From the IMG/VR virus record IMGVR_UViG_3300001041_000012, positions 43,967 through 107,966 of that record: a stretch of DNA of 64,000 nt; one strand, 5' to 3'. The position numbers and the translations under genes were made by a program. Shown here piece after piece: positions 48,754 to 56,044 of the stretch. Origin of the DNA: a virus. Under the pieces are notes generated by a model, which worked only from the letters and a program-made list of their open reading frames with translations, had not been told where the DNA came from and did no database searches. The first letter of the stretch is position 1. The number at the start of each line of letters is the position of its first letter.

Positions 48754-49098
48754 CTATTGTAACTCTTCGACAGTTTTTGGCAGGACTTTATTTCTAATAT
48801 ATTCCTGCGCTTGTAAAGCAGTAAGACTAAGCTCTCTAACCTTAACTTTCTTACCACGACACTCAGGACAGATACGTCGCATATGATCTTTACGATTAAT
48901 CCAGGTAATAATTCCGCATCGTATGCATTCATAATGTTTGTCTGTCCTATTATCTAAGTTAGCCTTAGGTATTCCGTGACTATGTCGGGCTCTGTTGACG
49001 GTCGCTCTACTAAATCCTAGTATCTCGGCGATCTCATCGTCAAAGAGCCCTTCGTCTTGACTTAATTTGCGTACTTCATTGACCATTAATGGAATCAT
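48754..49098 (-). CDS. Helix-turn-helix plus zinc-ribbon DNA-binding protein
   Basis: 114 residues, ATG 49098 after GGAG. Residues ~15-45 form a helix-turn-helix: LSQDEGLFDDEIAEILGFSRATVNRARHSHG read as DEIAEILG helix, turn, SRATVNRAR recognition helix. Residues ~57-82 are a zinc ribbon, CIRCG then CPECRG. The C-terminal helix (LTALQAQEYIRNKV) may dimerise. It could be a late-gene regulator, or a small terminase subunit, since those often use an HTH to bind the packaging site and it lies at the head of the packaging block. Confidence 0.65.
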   Translation of the reverse strand: MIPLMVNEVRKLSQDEGLFDDEIAEILGFSRATVNRARHSHGIPKANLDNRTDKHYECIRCGIITWINRKDHMRRICPECRGKKVKVRELSLTALQAQEYIRNKVLPKTVEELQ

Positions 49099-49100
49099 TG

Positions 49101-49652
49101 TTACTCATCTCCGTCTAATAGATTCATTGGGAGTATTATCCCTGCCTGTTTTATTGCTAATTCGAGCATCAGACAATAACGTTCCAGCGTTTCAAGTCTG
49201 TGTTCAAGTTTAGTCATCCGCTCATTCTCTTCATCTTCCGTTTTATAGTAAGAATAATCCGATATAGCGTGTTGACCAACGCTCGAAGCAGTTGTCGTTG
49301 TCATAACTGCGTCACTTACTGCAGATACTGCTTGATCATAAGTATGCCAGGGTTGTATTACACTAGAAAGATTATTCGAAGCCTTAAGGAAATCGCGAGC
49401 CCCGCCCTCTACTTTAATACTTGCTCCGCCATGAGGATTTAACTGATACTTAGTAATCTTTCCGATCACATGACTACGAGCCATGACATCACAATCTAGA
49501 TCGAGAGAGGTAAATGAAGCCGTATGTGGCCCCTCGATAAAGTAAGTCGTTTCCATTGTGCCTCGATTCATAGTGTAGTTTGTAATTATACCTAATTCCT
49601 TACCATTAAGATAAGCTGTAACGTTCAATAAACTCATACTTGCTGTTGCCAT
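49101..49652 (-). CDS. Small beta/coiled-coil protein, related to its neighbour
   Basis: About 183 residues from ATG 49652, seven bases after AGGAG; the longer frame would overlap the neighbouring gene and has no ribosome site. An N-terminal beta domain (~1-80: SLLNVTAYLNGKELGIITNY, ASFTSLDLDCDVMARSHVIG) is followed by a flexible linker and a coiled-coil (~140-175: MTKLEHRLETLERYCLMLEL). The next gene has the same beta-then-coiled-coil layout. Probably trimeric or dimeric virion or appendage parts. Family not recognised. Confidence 0.5.
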   Translation of the reverse strand: MATASMSLLNVTAYLNGKELGIITNYTMNRGTMETTYFIEGPHTASFTSLDLDCDVMARSHVIGKITKYQLNPHGGASIKVEGGARDFLKASNNLSSVIQPWHTYDQAVSAVSDAVMTTTTASSVGQHAISDYSYYKTEDEENERMTKLEHRLETLERYCLMLELAIKQAGIILPMNLLDGDE

Positions 49653-49653
49653 A

Positions 49654-50031
49654 CTAATTACTCCTCTCAATTCTGTCATTGATTAAATTGACATAAGCCT
49701 GCAAATGCTCTAAGCGCCGTTCTAACTTAGCAAGCTTAGTATGATCCACAATATTAGGCCCTTGTCCAATAACGGAACATACATAACCCGTTATACTAAC
49801 GCCCGTAGTGGAGAAGGGATTCGACTTCATAATAGATCTAATAAGACCGATGTCATTACCACTCGAATCATAAACAGAGTGATCGTTCATAAGAGCTATA
49901 TCAAGTTCAGTCCGAACACAAGCGTTCCATTTACATAAATCCGTCCTGCCGGTCGTTAACGTGAGACTATGTATCTCGCCCAGGTACGTAGTACCTGGCG
50001 CGTCCAGGTATAGCTTATCTCCAACTCGCAT
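49654..50031 (-). CDS. First gene of the late module; small beta/coiled-coil protein
   Basis: About 125 residues from ATG 50031, seven bases after AGGAGG. An upstream ATG overlaps that ribosome site and is rejected. The beta part (~1-90) starts MRVGDKLYLDAPGTTYLGEI and includes VYDSSGNDIGLIRSIMKS; the tail (KLAKLERRLEHLQAYVNLI) is a coiled coil with the same LERRLExL pattern as the following gene. It is the most upstream leftward gene, so a late promoter should lie between it and 50150. Confidence 0.5.
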   Translation of the reverse strand: MRVGDKLYLDAPGTTYLGEIHSLTLTTGRTDLCKWNACVRTELDIALMNDHSVYDSSGNDIGLIRSIMKSNPFSTTGVSITGYVCSVIGQGPNIVDHTKLAKLERRLEHLQAYVNLINDRIERSN

Positions 50032-50149
50032 GTACATCCCTCCTATCATATATCAACGATCAATTTCTTTATATTTGTAACATGATGCCGCTTATAAGGG
50101 TGGATTTTTGACATAGGTATATGTGGGGATTTGGGAATTGATGGAAATC

Positions 50150-50177
50150 TTGAGAGCACTGTCATCTGAGATATAAA
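50150..50177 (+). promoter_or_regulatory. Candidate sigma-70 type promoter for the rightward module
   Basis: TTGAGA (50150-50155) and TATAAA (50172-50177) with a 16-base spacer, about 85 bases before the first rightward gene. It lies in the 230-base divergent gap between the late leftward and early rightward modules. A separate TTGACA at 50108 has no matching -10 box at the right distance. Confidence 0.5.
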
Positions 50178-50262
50178 TTGTATCGGTGGTAGGACTCATA
50201 TTTAAAGCAACTTAGTGCGAAACGTACCCCACTGGTTGTATGTAAGGAAGGAGGACTGCATC

Positions 50263-50382
50263 ATGACCAAGAGACAATTAAAGTTTCAAGAACTATTGCA
50301 ACAAGCCATTGCTAAGTTAATCGAAGAAGAAAAGCTTCAACCACTTAAATCCATGCCTATCTATAAAACTATTAAGAAATAA
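50263..50382 (+). CDS. First early gene, 39-residue basic helical protein
   Basis: ATG 50263 lies seven bases after GGAGG. MTKRQLKFQELLQQAIAKLI and then EEEKLQPLKS with a lysine-rich end. One long amphipathic helix is likely. Small basic or amphipathic proteins are typical of the first genes expressed by large Firmicutes phages and often modify host enzymes, but the function here is unknown. The stop codon overlaps the ribosome site of the next gene. Confidence 0.55.
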   Translation: MTKRQLKFQELLQQAIAKLIEEEKLQPLKSMPIYKTIKK

Positions 50383-50396
50383 GGAGGATGATTACT

Positions 50397-50651
50397 ATGT
50401 CTGATAAACAAATGCAGGCTGCTATTATCATCAAGGGTATCATTGAACGTAAGCTTATTGACCAAGGCCTTACTATGCAACACATCACAGATACCGAGGT
50501 AGGTGAGATCATTGCTGAATCACTTAAGTGCATACGACGCATGAAGGCGCAAGGTGCTACTGATCAACACACTATTACTATCATGACAAGCTTTATTGAT
50601 AATCGTTGTTCTATTATTAGGTATCTATGTGCCATAAGGAGAGATGAGTAG
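50397..50651 (+). CDS. Small helical early protein
   Basis: 84 residues from ATG 50397, nine bases after AAGGAGG; the ATG at 50388 abuts the ribosome site. All-helical, with IIIKGIIERKLIDQGL and IADSLKCIRRMKAQG-like stretches (the actual text is EIIAESLKCIRRMKAQ). No motif recognised. In a run of short early genes. Confidence 0.55.
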   Translation: MSDKQMQAAIIIKGIIERKLIDQGLTMQHITDTEVGEIIAESLKCIRRMKAQGATDQHTITIMTSFIDNRCSIIRYLCAIRRDE

Positions 50652-50657
50652 TGCTGT

Positions 50658-50699
50658 TAGAGTACTAGTGACAGTGTACTCTATAGAGCGCTGTGCTCT
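50658..50699 (+). other. Two adjacent hairpins after the 84-residue early gene
   Basis: TAGAGTAC (50658-50665) pairs with GTACTCTA (50676-50683), followed at once by AGAGC (50685-50689) with GCTCT (50695-50699). They occupy most of the gap before the next ribosome site. No U-tract. Possible mRNA processing or stability element. Confidence 0.5.
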
Positions 50700-50736
50700 T
50701 AATGATAGATACATTAAATGAAGGGAGGTGATATGT

Positions 50737-50949
50737 ATGTTAAATCGTGAGGATCTTATAGCTATCCATGATCGTCTGTTTAAGAACGGTACTATACAGG
50801 TTGATGCTATGCGTGCTATGCATGTAGAGGGCAATACAATCAAGATTAAGATTACCCATTGCAAGCTTATGACAATCAAAGCATACTACGTACTACACGA
50901 AGGCGAGCTTGTTTACTTTGCAGCACAAGCTAGATCAGTAGATCAGTAA
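50737..50949 (+). CDS. Small early protein, unknown
   Basis: 70 residues from ATG 50737, eight bases after GGGAGG; an in-frame GTG at 50728 lies within the ribosome site. Mixed alpha/beta: an N-terminal helix (REDLIAIHDRLFKNG), then strands (NTIKIKITHCKLMTIKAYYVLH, ELVYFAAQARS). Not recognised. A host-takeover function would be expected from context only. Confidence 0.55.
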   Translation: MLNREDLIAIHDRLFKNGTIQVDAMRAMHVEGNTIKIKITHCKLMTIKAYYVLHEGELVYFAAQARSVDQ

Positions 50950-50969
50950 TAAAGAAAGGTGTGTACAAC

Positions 50970-51401
50970 ATGTTTATTAATTGTGATGATGTAAATCTAG
51001 AAACAACAAAGACCTTTGCAAGTAAGATTCTCAGAAAGATACGTAAGCTCTATGTCGGTAAGCCGTTTAAACTAAAGTATACCTGGGCTATGGATCTCAA
51101 TGCTATTTGGGAATCGGATAAACACTTTGTTATTCCTTACTATTGCTATAACGAAAAAGGATTAGGATACAAGGTGTTCTTGCGGCTTCCTAAGCGTGAG
51201 CCTATAGTTGGTACGTTGTACGGGTATGACATTTATGGTAATAAACATGTGCTTGCTGTTAACGTCTTTCCTGCTACCTTTCATGATCCTAGTTGTGTTA
51301 TTAAGATGATTCAAATGGTTGCCAAGGTACCTATTGAGTATGGTCGAGAACAATTGGCGTTTAACTTCAAGATTAGTAACGAAGGAGGTGATGCCATTTA
51401 A
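50970..51401 (+). CDS. Early protein, unknown
   Basis: About 143 residues from ATG 50970 behind AAAGGTG (a GTG nine bases upstream is possible). Beta-rich, with aromatic residues: FKLKYTWAMDLNAIW, HFVIPYYCYNEKGLGYKVFL, REPIVGTLYGYDIYG. No catalytic or metal-binding pattern. Family not recognised. The region after its stop is gene-free for ~340 bases. Confidence 0.55.
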   Translation: MFINCDDVNLETTKTFASKILRKIRKLYVGKPFKLKYTWAMDLNAIWESDKHFVIPYYCYNEKGLGYKVFLRLPKREPIVGTLYGYDIYGNKHVLAVNVFPATFHDPSCVIKMIQMVAKVPIEYGREQLAFNFKISNEGGDAI

Positions 51402-51745
51402 GTCTTATCTATTATGTGAAAGGAGGTGGTGTTGGCCCGTAGTTAGGTATCACACATGACATGAGGGGAGGTGAGGCATATTGCTTGACACCGGTGATCC
51501 TTAGTCTAGCGGTCATGTGTTCTAGATTTTAATCGTAGTTTAAGTGTTATAAGGGAAGATGTCATCATGTGCTGCTAGACGAAAGGACTATTAGTCGTAG
51601 AGGCTATAGTTTAATGCCCATCCTACCAAGGGATGAGCGTGATAGGTTTTAATGCCTATCGGTCTACCGGTCCTATGTGGACTGGATTGAGGACCAGTTA
51701 TGAGATGGCCCTTGAACTCGGCCCATAGAGGCTGGAGGTGGCCAG
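51402..51745 (+). ncRNA. Candidate structured RNA in the early module
   Basis: No convincing gene, but many stems read on the plus strand. ACACATGAC (51452-51460) pairs perfectly with GTCATGTGT (51512-51520) and encloses a GGTG-AGGC/GCTT-CACC hairpin. Further on are CATCC/GGATG (near 51620-51635), GATAGG/CCTATC around TTTTAATG (near 51640-51660), CCGGTCC/GGACTGG with a five-base loop (near 51667-51685), and TCTCC-GAAA-GGGGA (near 51756-51769). A segment of the form TATAGTTTAATGCCCATC is repeated ~35 bases later as ATAGGTTTTAATGCCTATC. Three Shine-Dalgarno-like AGGAGGTG boxes also occur here with only tiny frames behind them. A functional RNA is plausible; no family is assigned. Confidence 0.4.
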
Positions 51746-52000
51746 GTGCGTGTCTTCTCCGAAAGGGGAACAGACATGTTAATCTGGAGTTTATTAATCC
51801 TATATCCGTTGATGGCTCAGGAAGCCTTCCACATGCTAATGGATGACCTATTAGTAAGTGAGTCAGTGATGCTGGCTGTATTTAATTACAATCACTTCTA
51901 CTATGAGGTCAATACCTTACAGTGGATAGGCGAATTCATGAGCCGGAGGACTGTTGCGCTCTTATCATCAATGGGGCGTAGTCTGACTACTGGTTGGTGA
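51746..52000 (+). CDS. Small membrane-anchored early protein
   Basis: 84 residues from GTG 51746 (ribosome site GGAGGTG); an internal ATG at 51776, after AGGGGA, would give 74 residues and is equally possible. LIWSLLILYPLMAQEAFHMLM is a hydrophobic N-terminal segment, followed by VMLAVFNYNHFYYEVNTL and a basic end. The GNRA-type hairpin TCTCC-GAAA-GGGGA falls between the two candidate starts and could choose between them. Function unknown. Confidence 0.45.
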   Translation: MRVFSERGTDMLIWSLLILYPLMAQEAFHMLMDDLLVSESVMLAVFNYNHFYYEVNTLQWIGEFMSRRTVALLSSMGRSLTTGW

Positions 52001-52081
52001 ACTTCAAGTCGGAGGGTTACCCTTGTCACTGATTAAGACTAGTGACTATTGAACTACTGTCGAGAAAGGAAGTGAACTTTT

Positions 52082-52249
52082 ATGTCTAAGAAACTTATGA
52101 TTATTGGCCAAGTTAAACAGGGTGTTATCACGTATGGCAAGATTGTCTCTAAACTGCGTCCAGTTGTTGCTGAACCAGCTATTTGGGAAGATGAAGATTC
52201 TAAAATCATGCAGCGTATTATCGAACGCAATCACAAAGCTAATCGTTAA
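52082..52249 (+). CDS. Small early protein (55 residues)
   Basis: ATG 52082 after AAAGGAAG. MSKKLMIIGQVKQGVITYGK, then VVAEPAIWEDEDSK and a helical, basic end IMQRIIERNHKANR. No family recognised. It lies between the membrane protein and the 370-residue protein in the same direction. Confidence 0.5.
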   Translation: MSKKLMIIGQVKQGVITYGKIVSKLRPVVAEPAIWEDEDSKIMQRIIERNHKANR

Positions 52250-52304
52250 TCATGACTAGTAAGACCTGACCTATCATGGCAGGCATAGTATAAAGGAGAC
52301 TATT

Positions 52305-53417
52305 ATGACAAACTTATTAAACGTAAACAACACCGGTATCACAACTCCAGTATCCGACACATTGAGTGCTAGTGTCAAAGTAGTTACTAACACTGTTGGT
52401 CACATTGGTAATACACTGTCTGGTGTTCTTGCTTCTTTAACTAAGGCAGACGGTGCTGGTGCTATTGATTGTGTTGGTGCCCTGCTGATCAACGTTACTA
52501 CAGAGACTGTCATTGGCGTATCGACCATAGCACATAGTGTGCAAGACAACTGGGCATCACCGGTCGTGAATATGGTTACCACTAAGTTTGCGCCTATGGC
52601 ACCGGTGACTATCACACCTAATACTGAAGCTATCAGTGTCAATGGTATTACACCTGAGATGCAGGCCGTTATTGATGCTAGTGTTAATAAGATCCTGGCC
52701 GATAGCAAGAACAGTGCTGCTCCTAGTAAACCAATCACAGTACACCCCAAAGTGACGGCAACTGCTAAACAAGATGTACAGTTCATGTCTCACAAGAAAG
52801 TGCGTACTGCTGATGTCATTCATGAGAGTGTCAACTTTAAAGCTGAAGGTATTGTGTTGACAGTAGAGTTTATTGGTGCTGATCTCGCACTTGTATCACC
52901 TAAGGGTAAGAACAAAGTAACGAAAGAATCACTGATTACTAGATTAGCTAAGTACGCTGGTCCTGGTGTCACACGTACTGTTACTGCTATCAAGGCCTTA
53001 GCGCCTGACACTAAGATCGCTCCTAAGCCTGTAGTAACAGAGACCAAGCCTGAGATTAACGCACCAAGTGATGGTCCTGTCTGCGGTAGCTGTGGTTGCT
53101 CTTTAATAGGTAAGAAGGTTGTTATCAAGAACAAAGTTAAACTCTGCCCTGATTGTGTCGGTGGAGGTACGCCTGCCGCGAGCGTAGCGAGCGGAACCCC
53201 TGATGATATTGATCCTAATGTTGCTGATGCTCCTGTTGATGAGCCTGCTAATGATGAAGCACAAGAAGGAGCAGCGCAAGCTGCTCCTGAACTCACACCA
53301 CAACAGAAAGCTGCTGCTACTCGTGCTCGTAATAAGGCTGCCAAAGAAGCCCTTGTAAATCAAGCACCTGAGAGCACGGTCGTTACGGAATTCCAAGAAG
53401 AGGACACCTTGGTCTAA
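52305..53417 (+). CDS. Early protein with zinc knuckle, unknown
   Basis: 370 residues, ATG 52305 after AAAGGAG. Residues ~1-115 are low in charge and rich in Thr, Val, Ala and Asn, with repeating hydrophobic positions. Residues ~170-235 form a small alpha/beta domain (EGIVLTVEFIGADLALVSPKG, KESLITRLAKYAGPG). At ~262-288 CGSCGCSLIGKK and LCPDC give a four-cysteine zinc site. The last ~80 residues are Ala/Glu/Pro-rich and disordered (TPQQKAAATRARNKAAKEAL). Highest G/C of the early genes. Possibly an abundant early nucleic-acid-binding or scaffold protein. Not recognised. Confidence 0.55.
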   Translation: MTNLLNVNNTGITTPVSDTLSASVKVVTNTVGHIGNTLSGVLASLTKADGAGAIDCVGALLINVTTETVIGVSTIAHSVQDNWASPVVNMVTTKFAPMAPVTITPNTEAISVNGITPEMQAVIDASVNKILADSKNSAAPSKPITVHPKVTATAKQDVQFMSHKKVRTADVIHESVNFKAEGIVLTVEFIGADLALVSPKGKNKVTKESLITRLAKYAGPGVTRTVTAIKALAPDTKIAPKPVVTETKPEINAPSDGPVCGSCGCSLIGKKVVIKNKVKLCPDCVGGGTPAASVASGTPDDIDPNVADAPVDEPANDEAQEGAAQAAPELTPQQKAAATRARNKAAKEALVNQAPESTVVTEFQEEDTLV

Positions 53418-53584
53418 GCCATTCCCCGCCTTACGGCTAAACATAAGAAATCCATTTCATGCCTCGTCATAAATCCAGCCTATGGTCAAGCCTCAGAAAT
53501 CCAAAACATCGGTGTCACGGCCCTAGGGAAAACAGAGCAAATCTTGAGTGCTTTAAGTTAACTGCCTAGATTCGTAACACTGCC

Positions 53585-53609
53585 TAGCGCCAGCCATAGG
53601 CTGGCGCTA
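53585..53609. other. Strong hairpin, 11-bp stem
   Basis: TAGCGCCAGCC (53585-53595), loop ATA, GGCTGGCGCTA (53599-53609). It lies ~170 bases after the 370-residue gene. G/C-rich like a terminator stem but not followed by a T-run on either strand. Confidence 0.65.
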
Positions 53610-53899
53610 TGACCAGCCCAAATAAGGCCCATTAGATTCACAGTGTTTGTTATTGTTTAGTGATTGATTAGTATCCCGTAACAATGCTTTATAACTAGAT
53701 TGCCGTATGATCAGTAGTATATGCCTTGTTTTGATGCTCTAGAGTCGCTGTAATTGCGCTCTTTCTCTAATTGCCCAGCCCCTGGAGAAGCCCAACGATA
53801 GCCTAAAGGGTAATAAACGGGTCATACGGTGTTACAAATACATGGTGAATTACCGTTACACATACGTACTCATACAAGCCCGCAGTCCAGAGCCCATAC

Positions 53900-53943
53900 G
53901 GTGTGTAGGTATATCTAAGCTTCGCAAGATATACCTACACACC
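53900..53943. other. Strong hairpin, 17-bp stem
   Basis: Perfect arms 53900-53916 and 53927-53943 (GGTGTGTAGG and its complement at the ends) with the loop AAGCTTCGCA. It lies ~85 bases before the first gene of the zinc-protein operon. May end upstream transcription, form an operator, or be part of an origin. Confidence 0.7.
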
Positions 53944-54029
53944 TAACATTAATAGTCTATATGAGTAGATATTAGGTTCAGGGTATATACTAACTATATA
54001 TTACATTATGTAATTAAGGAGGTGAATTA

Positions 54030-54203
54030 ATGGATCGTTATTATTATAAGGATGGTCGTATCTATGATCGGTCTGAGATGTGTGGTACTGAGCATATCTG
54101 TATTGCTGCTAATGTTGAGAAGTGGCGTGCTAAGATCATTGTACGTGAAATGAATCAAGGATTACCTTATCGTCCTGATATTAGTTATAAGGAGCGTGAT
54201 TAA
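54030..54203 (+). CDS. Small early protein (57 residues)
   Basis: ATG 54030 after AAGGAGGTG. MDRYYYKDGRIYDRSEMCGT, then an amphipathic helix (VEKWRAKIIVREMNQG) and a charged end. First gene of a tight run of small proteins (54030-56043) with gaps of a few bases. Two cysteines only. Function unknown. Confidence 0.55.
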   Translation: MDRYYYKDGRIYDRSEMCGTEHICIAANVEKWRAKIIVREMNQGLPYRPDISYKERD

Positions 54204-54208
54204 TTACT

Positions 54209-54553
54209 ATGAAGGTTCGTAAGCCTAGAGGTACTAAGTTAGATGGTTATCGATCTGAAGATATGTGTAAGCATTGTTGTTCTTTAGGTTGTGATCCAAT
54301 GTCTATGAGTCCTAAGTTTAAACAAATGGTTCGTTATCGTAGAGATAATAATCTATGTCAAGCTTGTGGTGCTAATCCCTGTATCTGTAAGTCTAGTTTA
54401 GAAACTAAACCTCAATTACCTATTTGTGATGTTTGTGGTGAATACATCTTAGGACGTGCTCACTATATGTTTAAATGTTATAAGAACGGTGTTAAATATA
54501 CTGACACCAGTATCTTAGTTCATACTAAATGTATTAATGAAGGGAGTGTTTAA
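54209..54553 (+). CDS. Cysteine-rich protein with two zinc sites
   Basis: 114 residues, ATG 54209. First site ~20-57: CKHCCSLGC, then LCQACGANPCIC. Second site ~73-108: CDVCGEYI, then a histidine and cysteines (FKCYK, HTKC). The second half looks like a treble-clef or LIM-like finger. Many T-ending codons, as in the whole 54-58 kb stretch. Probably an early protein binding nucleic acid or a host protein. Not assigned to a family. Confidence 0.6.
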   Translation: MKVRKPRGTKLDGYRSEDMCKHCCSLGCDPMSMSPKFKQMVRYRRDNNLCQACGANPCICKSSLETKPQLPICDVCGEYILGRAHYMFKCYKNGVKYTDTSILVHTKCINEGSV

Positions 54554-54556
54554 GTA

Positions 54557-54901
54557 ATGGATTTATATCTTATATGTCCTAAGTGTTATCATATCATTGG
54601 TGATTATGTTTTTAAGGGTCCTGATTTCTTCTATACTACTCATACTTGTTCTAACTGTGGTACTGTTGATACGATTGCTAAGTTTGTTTGTCTAAAGCTT
54701 GAGCCTAGTTTATCTAAGTTCACTATTGGTTTAATGCTTGATTCAGATGATGTTATGATGGTTAGTTCTATTGAAGCTACTAATATAACTCATGCTATTG
54801 AATTATATGCTACTCAGCACAATTGGAATAATGATCCTTTATGGAATCCTAAGCAGAATACTTATCAAGGTAATTGTCTTGTTAGTATTACTATATTATA
54901 A
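54557..54901 (+). CDS. Zinc-ribbon early protein
   Basis: 114 residues, ATG 54557, four bases after the preceding stop. CPKC (~8-11) and CSNC (~32-35) form one zinc ribbon. The C-terminal ~70 residues are a small alpha/beta domain (FTIGLMLDSDDVMMVSSIEATNITHAIELYA) with a helix of the kind found in single-stranded-nucleic-acid or regulatory domains. No known family. Confidence 0.6.
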   Translation: MDLYLICPKCYHIIGDYVFKGPDFFYTTHTCSNCGTVDTIAKFVCLKLEPSLSKFTIGLMLDSDDVMMVSSIEATNITHAIELYATQHNWNNDPLWNPKQNTYQGNCLVSITIL

Positions 54902-54913
54902 GGAGCGTGAGTC

Positions 54914-55228
54914 ATGCTTATTTTATTTCAAGTATCTGCTGCTATTAGTTTTGGCATGTTAGTTCTTATACTCATGCCTAAGGCTTGGTCTGATTCATTA
55001 ATGAAGAGATTAGGCTATCGTAAGATTATGTCTCCTATTCATAAGAATTGTTATTCTTGTCAATGCCGTATTTGTGTTAGTGATTGTAAGTTAAAGCTTG
55101 ATGTCGATAGCTATGGTGTCTGTCATTATTGTGAAGATCTATTAGATAGCTATGACTCATTAAGTGAAGCTACTTTAGAAATGATTGGTGGTCAATGTAA
55201 GGGTTATAAGGGAGGTGATTCAAATTAA
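54914..55228 (+). CDS. Membrane-anchored cysteine-rich early protein
   Basis: 104 residues, ATG 54914 after AAGGAG. An N-terminal membrane helix (LFQVSAAISFGMLVLILM) and then a cytosolic or external Cys-rich domain with CYSCQCRICVSDC and CHYCEDLL. An N-anchored zinc domain may tether a host target to the membrane. The last codons contain the ribosome site of the next gene. Confidence 0.55.
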   Translation: MLILFQVSAAISFGMLVLILMPKAWSDSLMKRLGYRKIMSPIHKNCYSCQCRICVSDCKLKLDVDSYGVCHYCEDLLDSYDSLSEATLEMIGGQCKGYKGGDSN

Positions 55229-55502
55229 ATACTTTGATGATGATCGTGGTTCATGGGGAGAACAAGCTTTGTTAATAGCTAATGTTACCTATGAAGAGAA
55301 GTGTGCCTTGATTAAGTTTATTTCTGCTATTGCTAGGAACTATGCCTTTAATAGAGAGGCTAATTTACATTGTTTTTATAATGAGCCAAGTAGTTTATAT
55401 GCCTTGGTTATTATCTCTGGTTTTAATGATATGCGTCAAGCCATTAAAGACTTTATTGATGGTTATAACCTAGAAGATATACTCATTGATGAGAATTACT
55501 AA
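55215..55502 (+). CDS. Small early protein, member of a three-gene paralogous family; start uncertain
   Basis: About 92-95 residues. In the frame the only canonical starts are GTG 55215, which sits inside the ribosome site AGGGAGGTG, and a TTG/GTG further up inside the previous gene. An ATT at 55224 lies eight bases after GGAGG, the ideal distance, and gives IKYFDDDRGSWGEQ, matching the start of its paralogues (MRIYVDSTKR, MIYIDRSGIK). An ATT start is therefore possible. Pattern: short strand, loop, ANVTYEEKCALIKFISAIA helix, aromatic strand, LYALVIISGFND and a C-terminal helix. Function unknown. Confidence 0.5.
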   Translation: MIQIKYFDDDRGSWGEQALLIANVTYEEKCALIKFISAIARNYAFNREANLHCFYNEPSSLYALVIISGFNDMRQAIKDFIDGYNLEDILIDENY

Positions 55503-55513
55503 GAGGTGATTAA

Positions 55514-55762
55514 GTGCGTATCTATGTTGATTCTACTAAGCGTTCACTCATGATTAGTAATGTTTTTATAGATGAGCAATTGCTTTTTGAGAGGTGGCTC
55601 AAGCAGTCTAATGTCTCTAACTTCATGTTTGGTGTTGATTATTACTTCTTTATTAATCCGGCAAATGACCGGCGTGCATTAGTTGTATTAACTAATGATC
55701 ATGACTTTATTATGGCCATTATGTTATGGTGGGATCGTCACGATAGAGAGGTGGGTTACTAA
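55514..55762 (+). CDS. Small early protein, paralogue of neighbours
   Basis: 82 residues, GTG 55514 after AGAGGTG. MRIYVDSTKRSLMISNVF, then a FERWLKQSNVSNF helix, YYFFINPANDRRALVVLT strands and an HDFIMAIMLWWDRHD helix. Same layout as the proteins at 55215-55502 and 57397-57654. Its stop codon overlaps the next ATG (TAATG). Confidence 0.55.
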   Translation: MRIYVDSTKRSLMISNVFIDEQLLFERWLKQSNVSNFMFGVDYYFFINPANDRRALVVLTNDHDFIMAIMLWWDRHDREVGY

Positions 55763-55944
55763 TGTTTGATCAGCGTATGAAATGTAATAACCAGGTAGAT
55801 GACATTTGTCCTGTTGATTGTAATGAATGTAGTGAGTATAACATTCCTTGCAATGGTGTGTGTTCTAAGTGCTTAGATTCTACTTGCGAGAATCATAGAG
55901 ATTATTCAGAGTATGTTCAATTATCATTTGTATTGGAGGTGTAA
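55762..55944 (+). CDS. Small cysteine-rich early protein
   Basis: 60 residues, ATG 55762 coupled to the previous stop, ribosome site AGAGAGGTG. Nine cysteines, including CPVDCNEC and CSKCLDSTC, enough for two zinc ions or a disulphide-rich core. No hydrophobic segment. Function unknown. Confidence 0.55.
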   Translation: MFDQRMKCNNQVDDICPVDCNECSEYNIPCNGVCSKCLDSTCENHRDYSEYVQLSFVLEV

Positions 55945-55947
55945 TTC

Positions 55948-56043
55948 ATGACTTGGTGCCCTGGGTGTCTTAAATATCACTATGGCTTTACTATTGTTAA
56001 GCGTGGACTTTGTTGTTCTAAGTGTGGTCATATATTTAACTAA
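55948..56043 (+). CDS. Minimal zinc-ribbon protein (31 residues)
   Basis: ATG 55948 after GGAGGTG. MTWCPGCLKYHYGF, then CCSKCGHIFN: two CxxC pairs at textbook zinc-ribbon distance and almost nothing else. Last gene of the run of small proteins; three hairpins follow. Confidence 0.55.
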   Translation: MTWCPGCLKYHYGFTIVKRGLCCSKCGHIFN

Positions 56044-56044
56044 A

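Larger units (their letters stand above)
53418..54029. other. 610-base gene-free region with inverted and direct repeats
   Basis: No frame with a ribosome site is visible on either strand. The region contains two strong hairpins (53585-53609 and 53900-53943), a direct repeat of CATACGGTGT (53823-53832 and 53895-53904), and many short AGCC/GCCC words. The last ~90 bases before the next gene are A/T-rich and probably hold a promoter. Options are a replication origin, a non-coding RNA, or a regulatory spacer. It is the longest non-coding stretch in the window. Confidence 0.6.

Noticed and set aside
50108-50136. TTGACA as -35 box of an early promoter
   Set aside because: At 17 bases downstream there is TTGGGA, not a TATAAT-like box. 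The TTGAGA/TATAAA pair at 50150-50177 fits better.
52400-53344. Minus-strand frames opposite the 370-residue gene
   Set aside because: Low-complexity antisense frames without ribosome sites; the plus-strand gene has AAAGGAG and a zinc motif.
53418-54029. Decayed gene (pseudogene) in the gene-free region
   Set aside because: I saw no recognisable protein segments in any frame, and the hairpins suggest function at nucleic-acid level.
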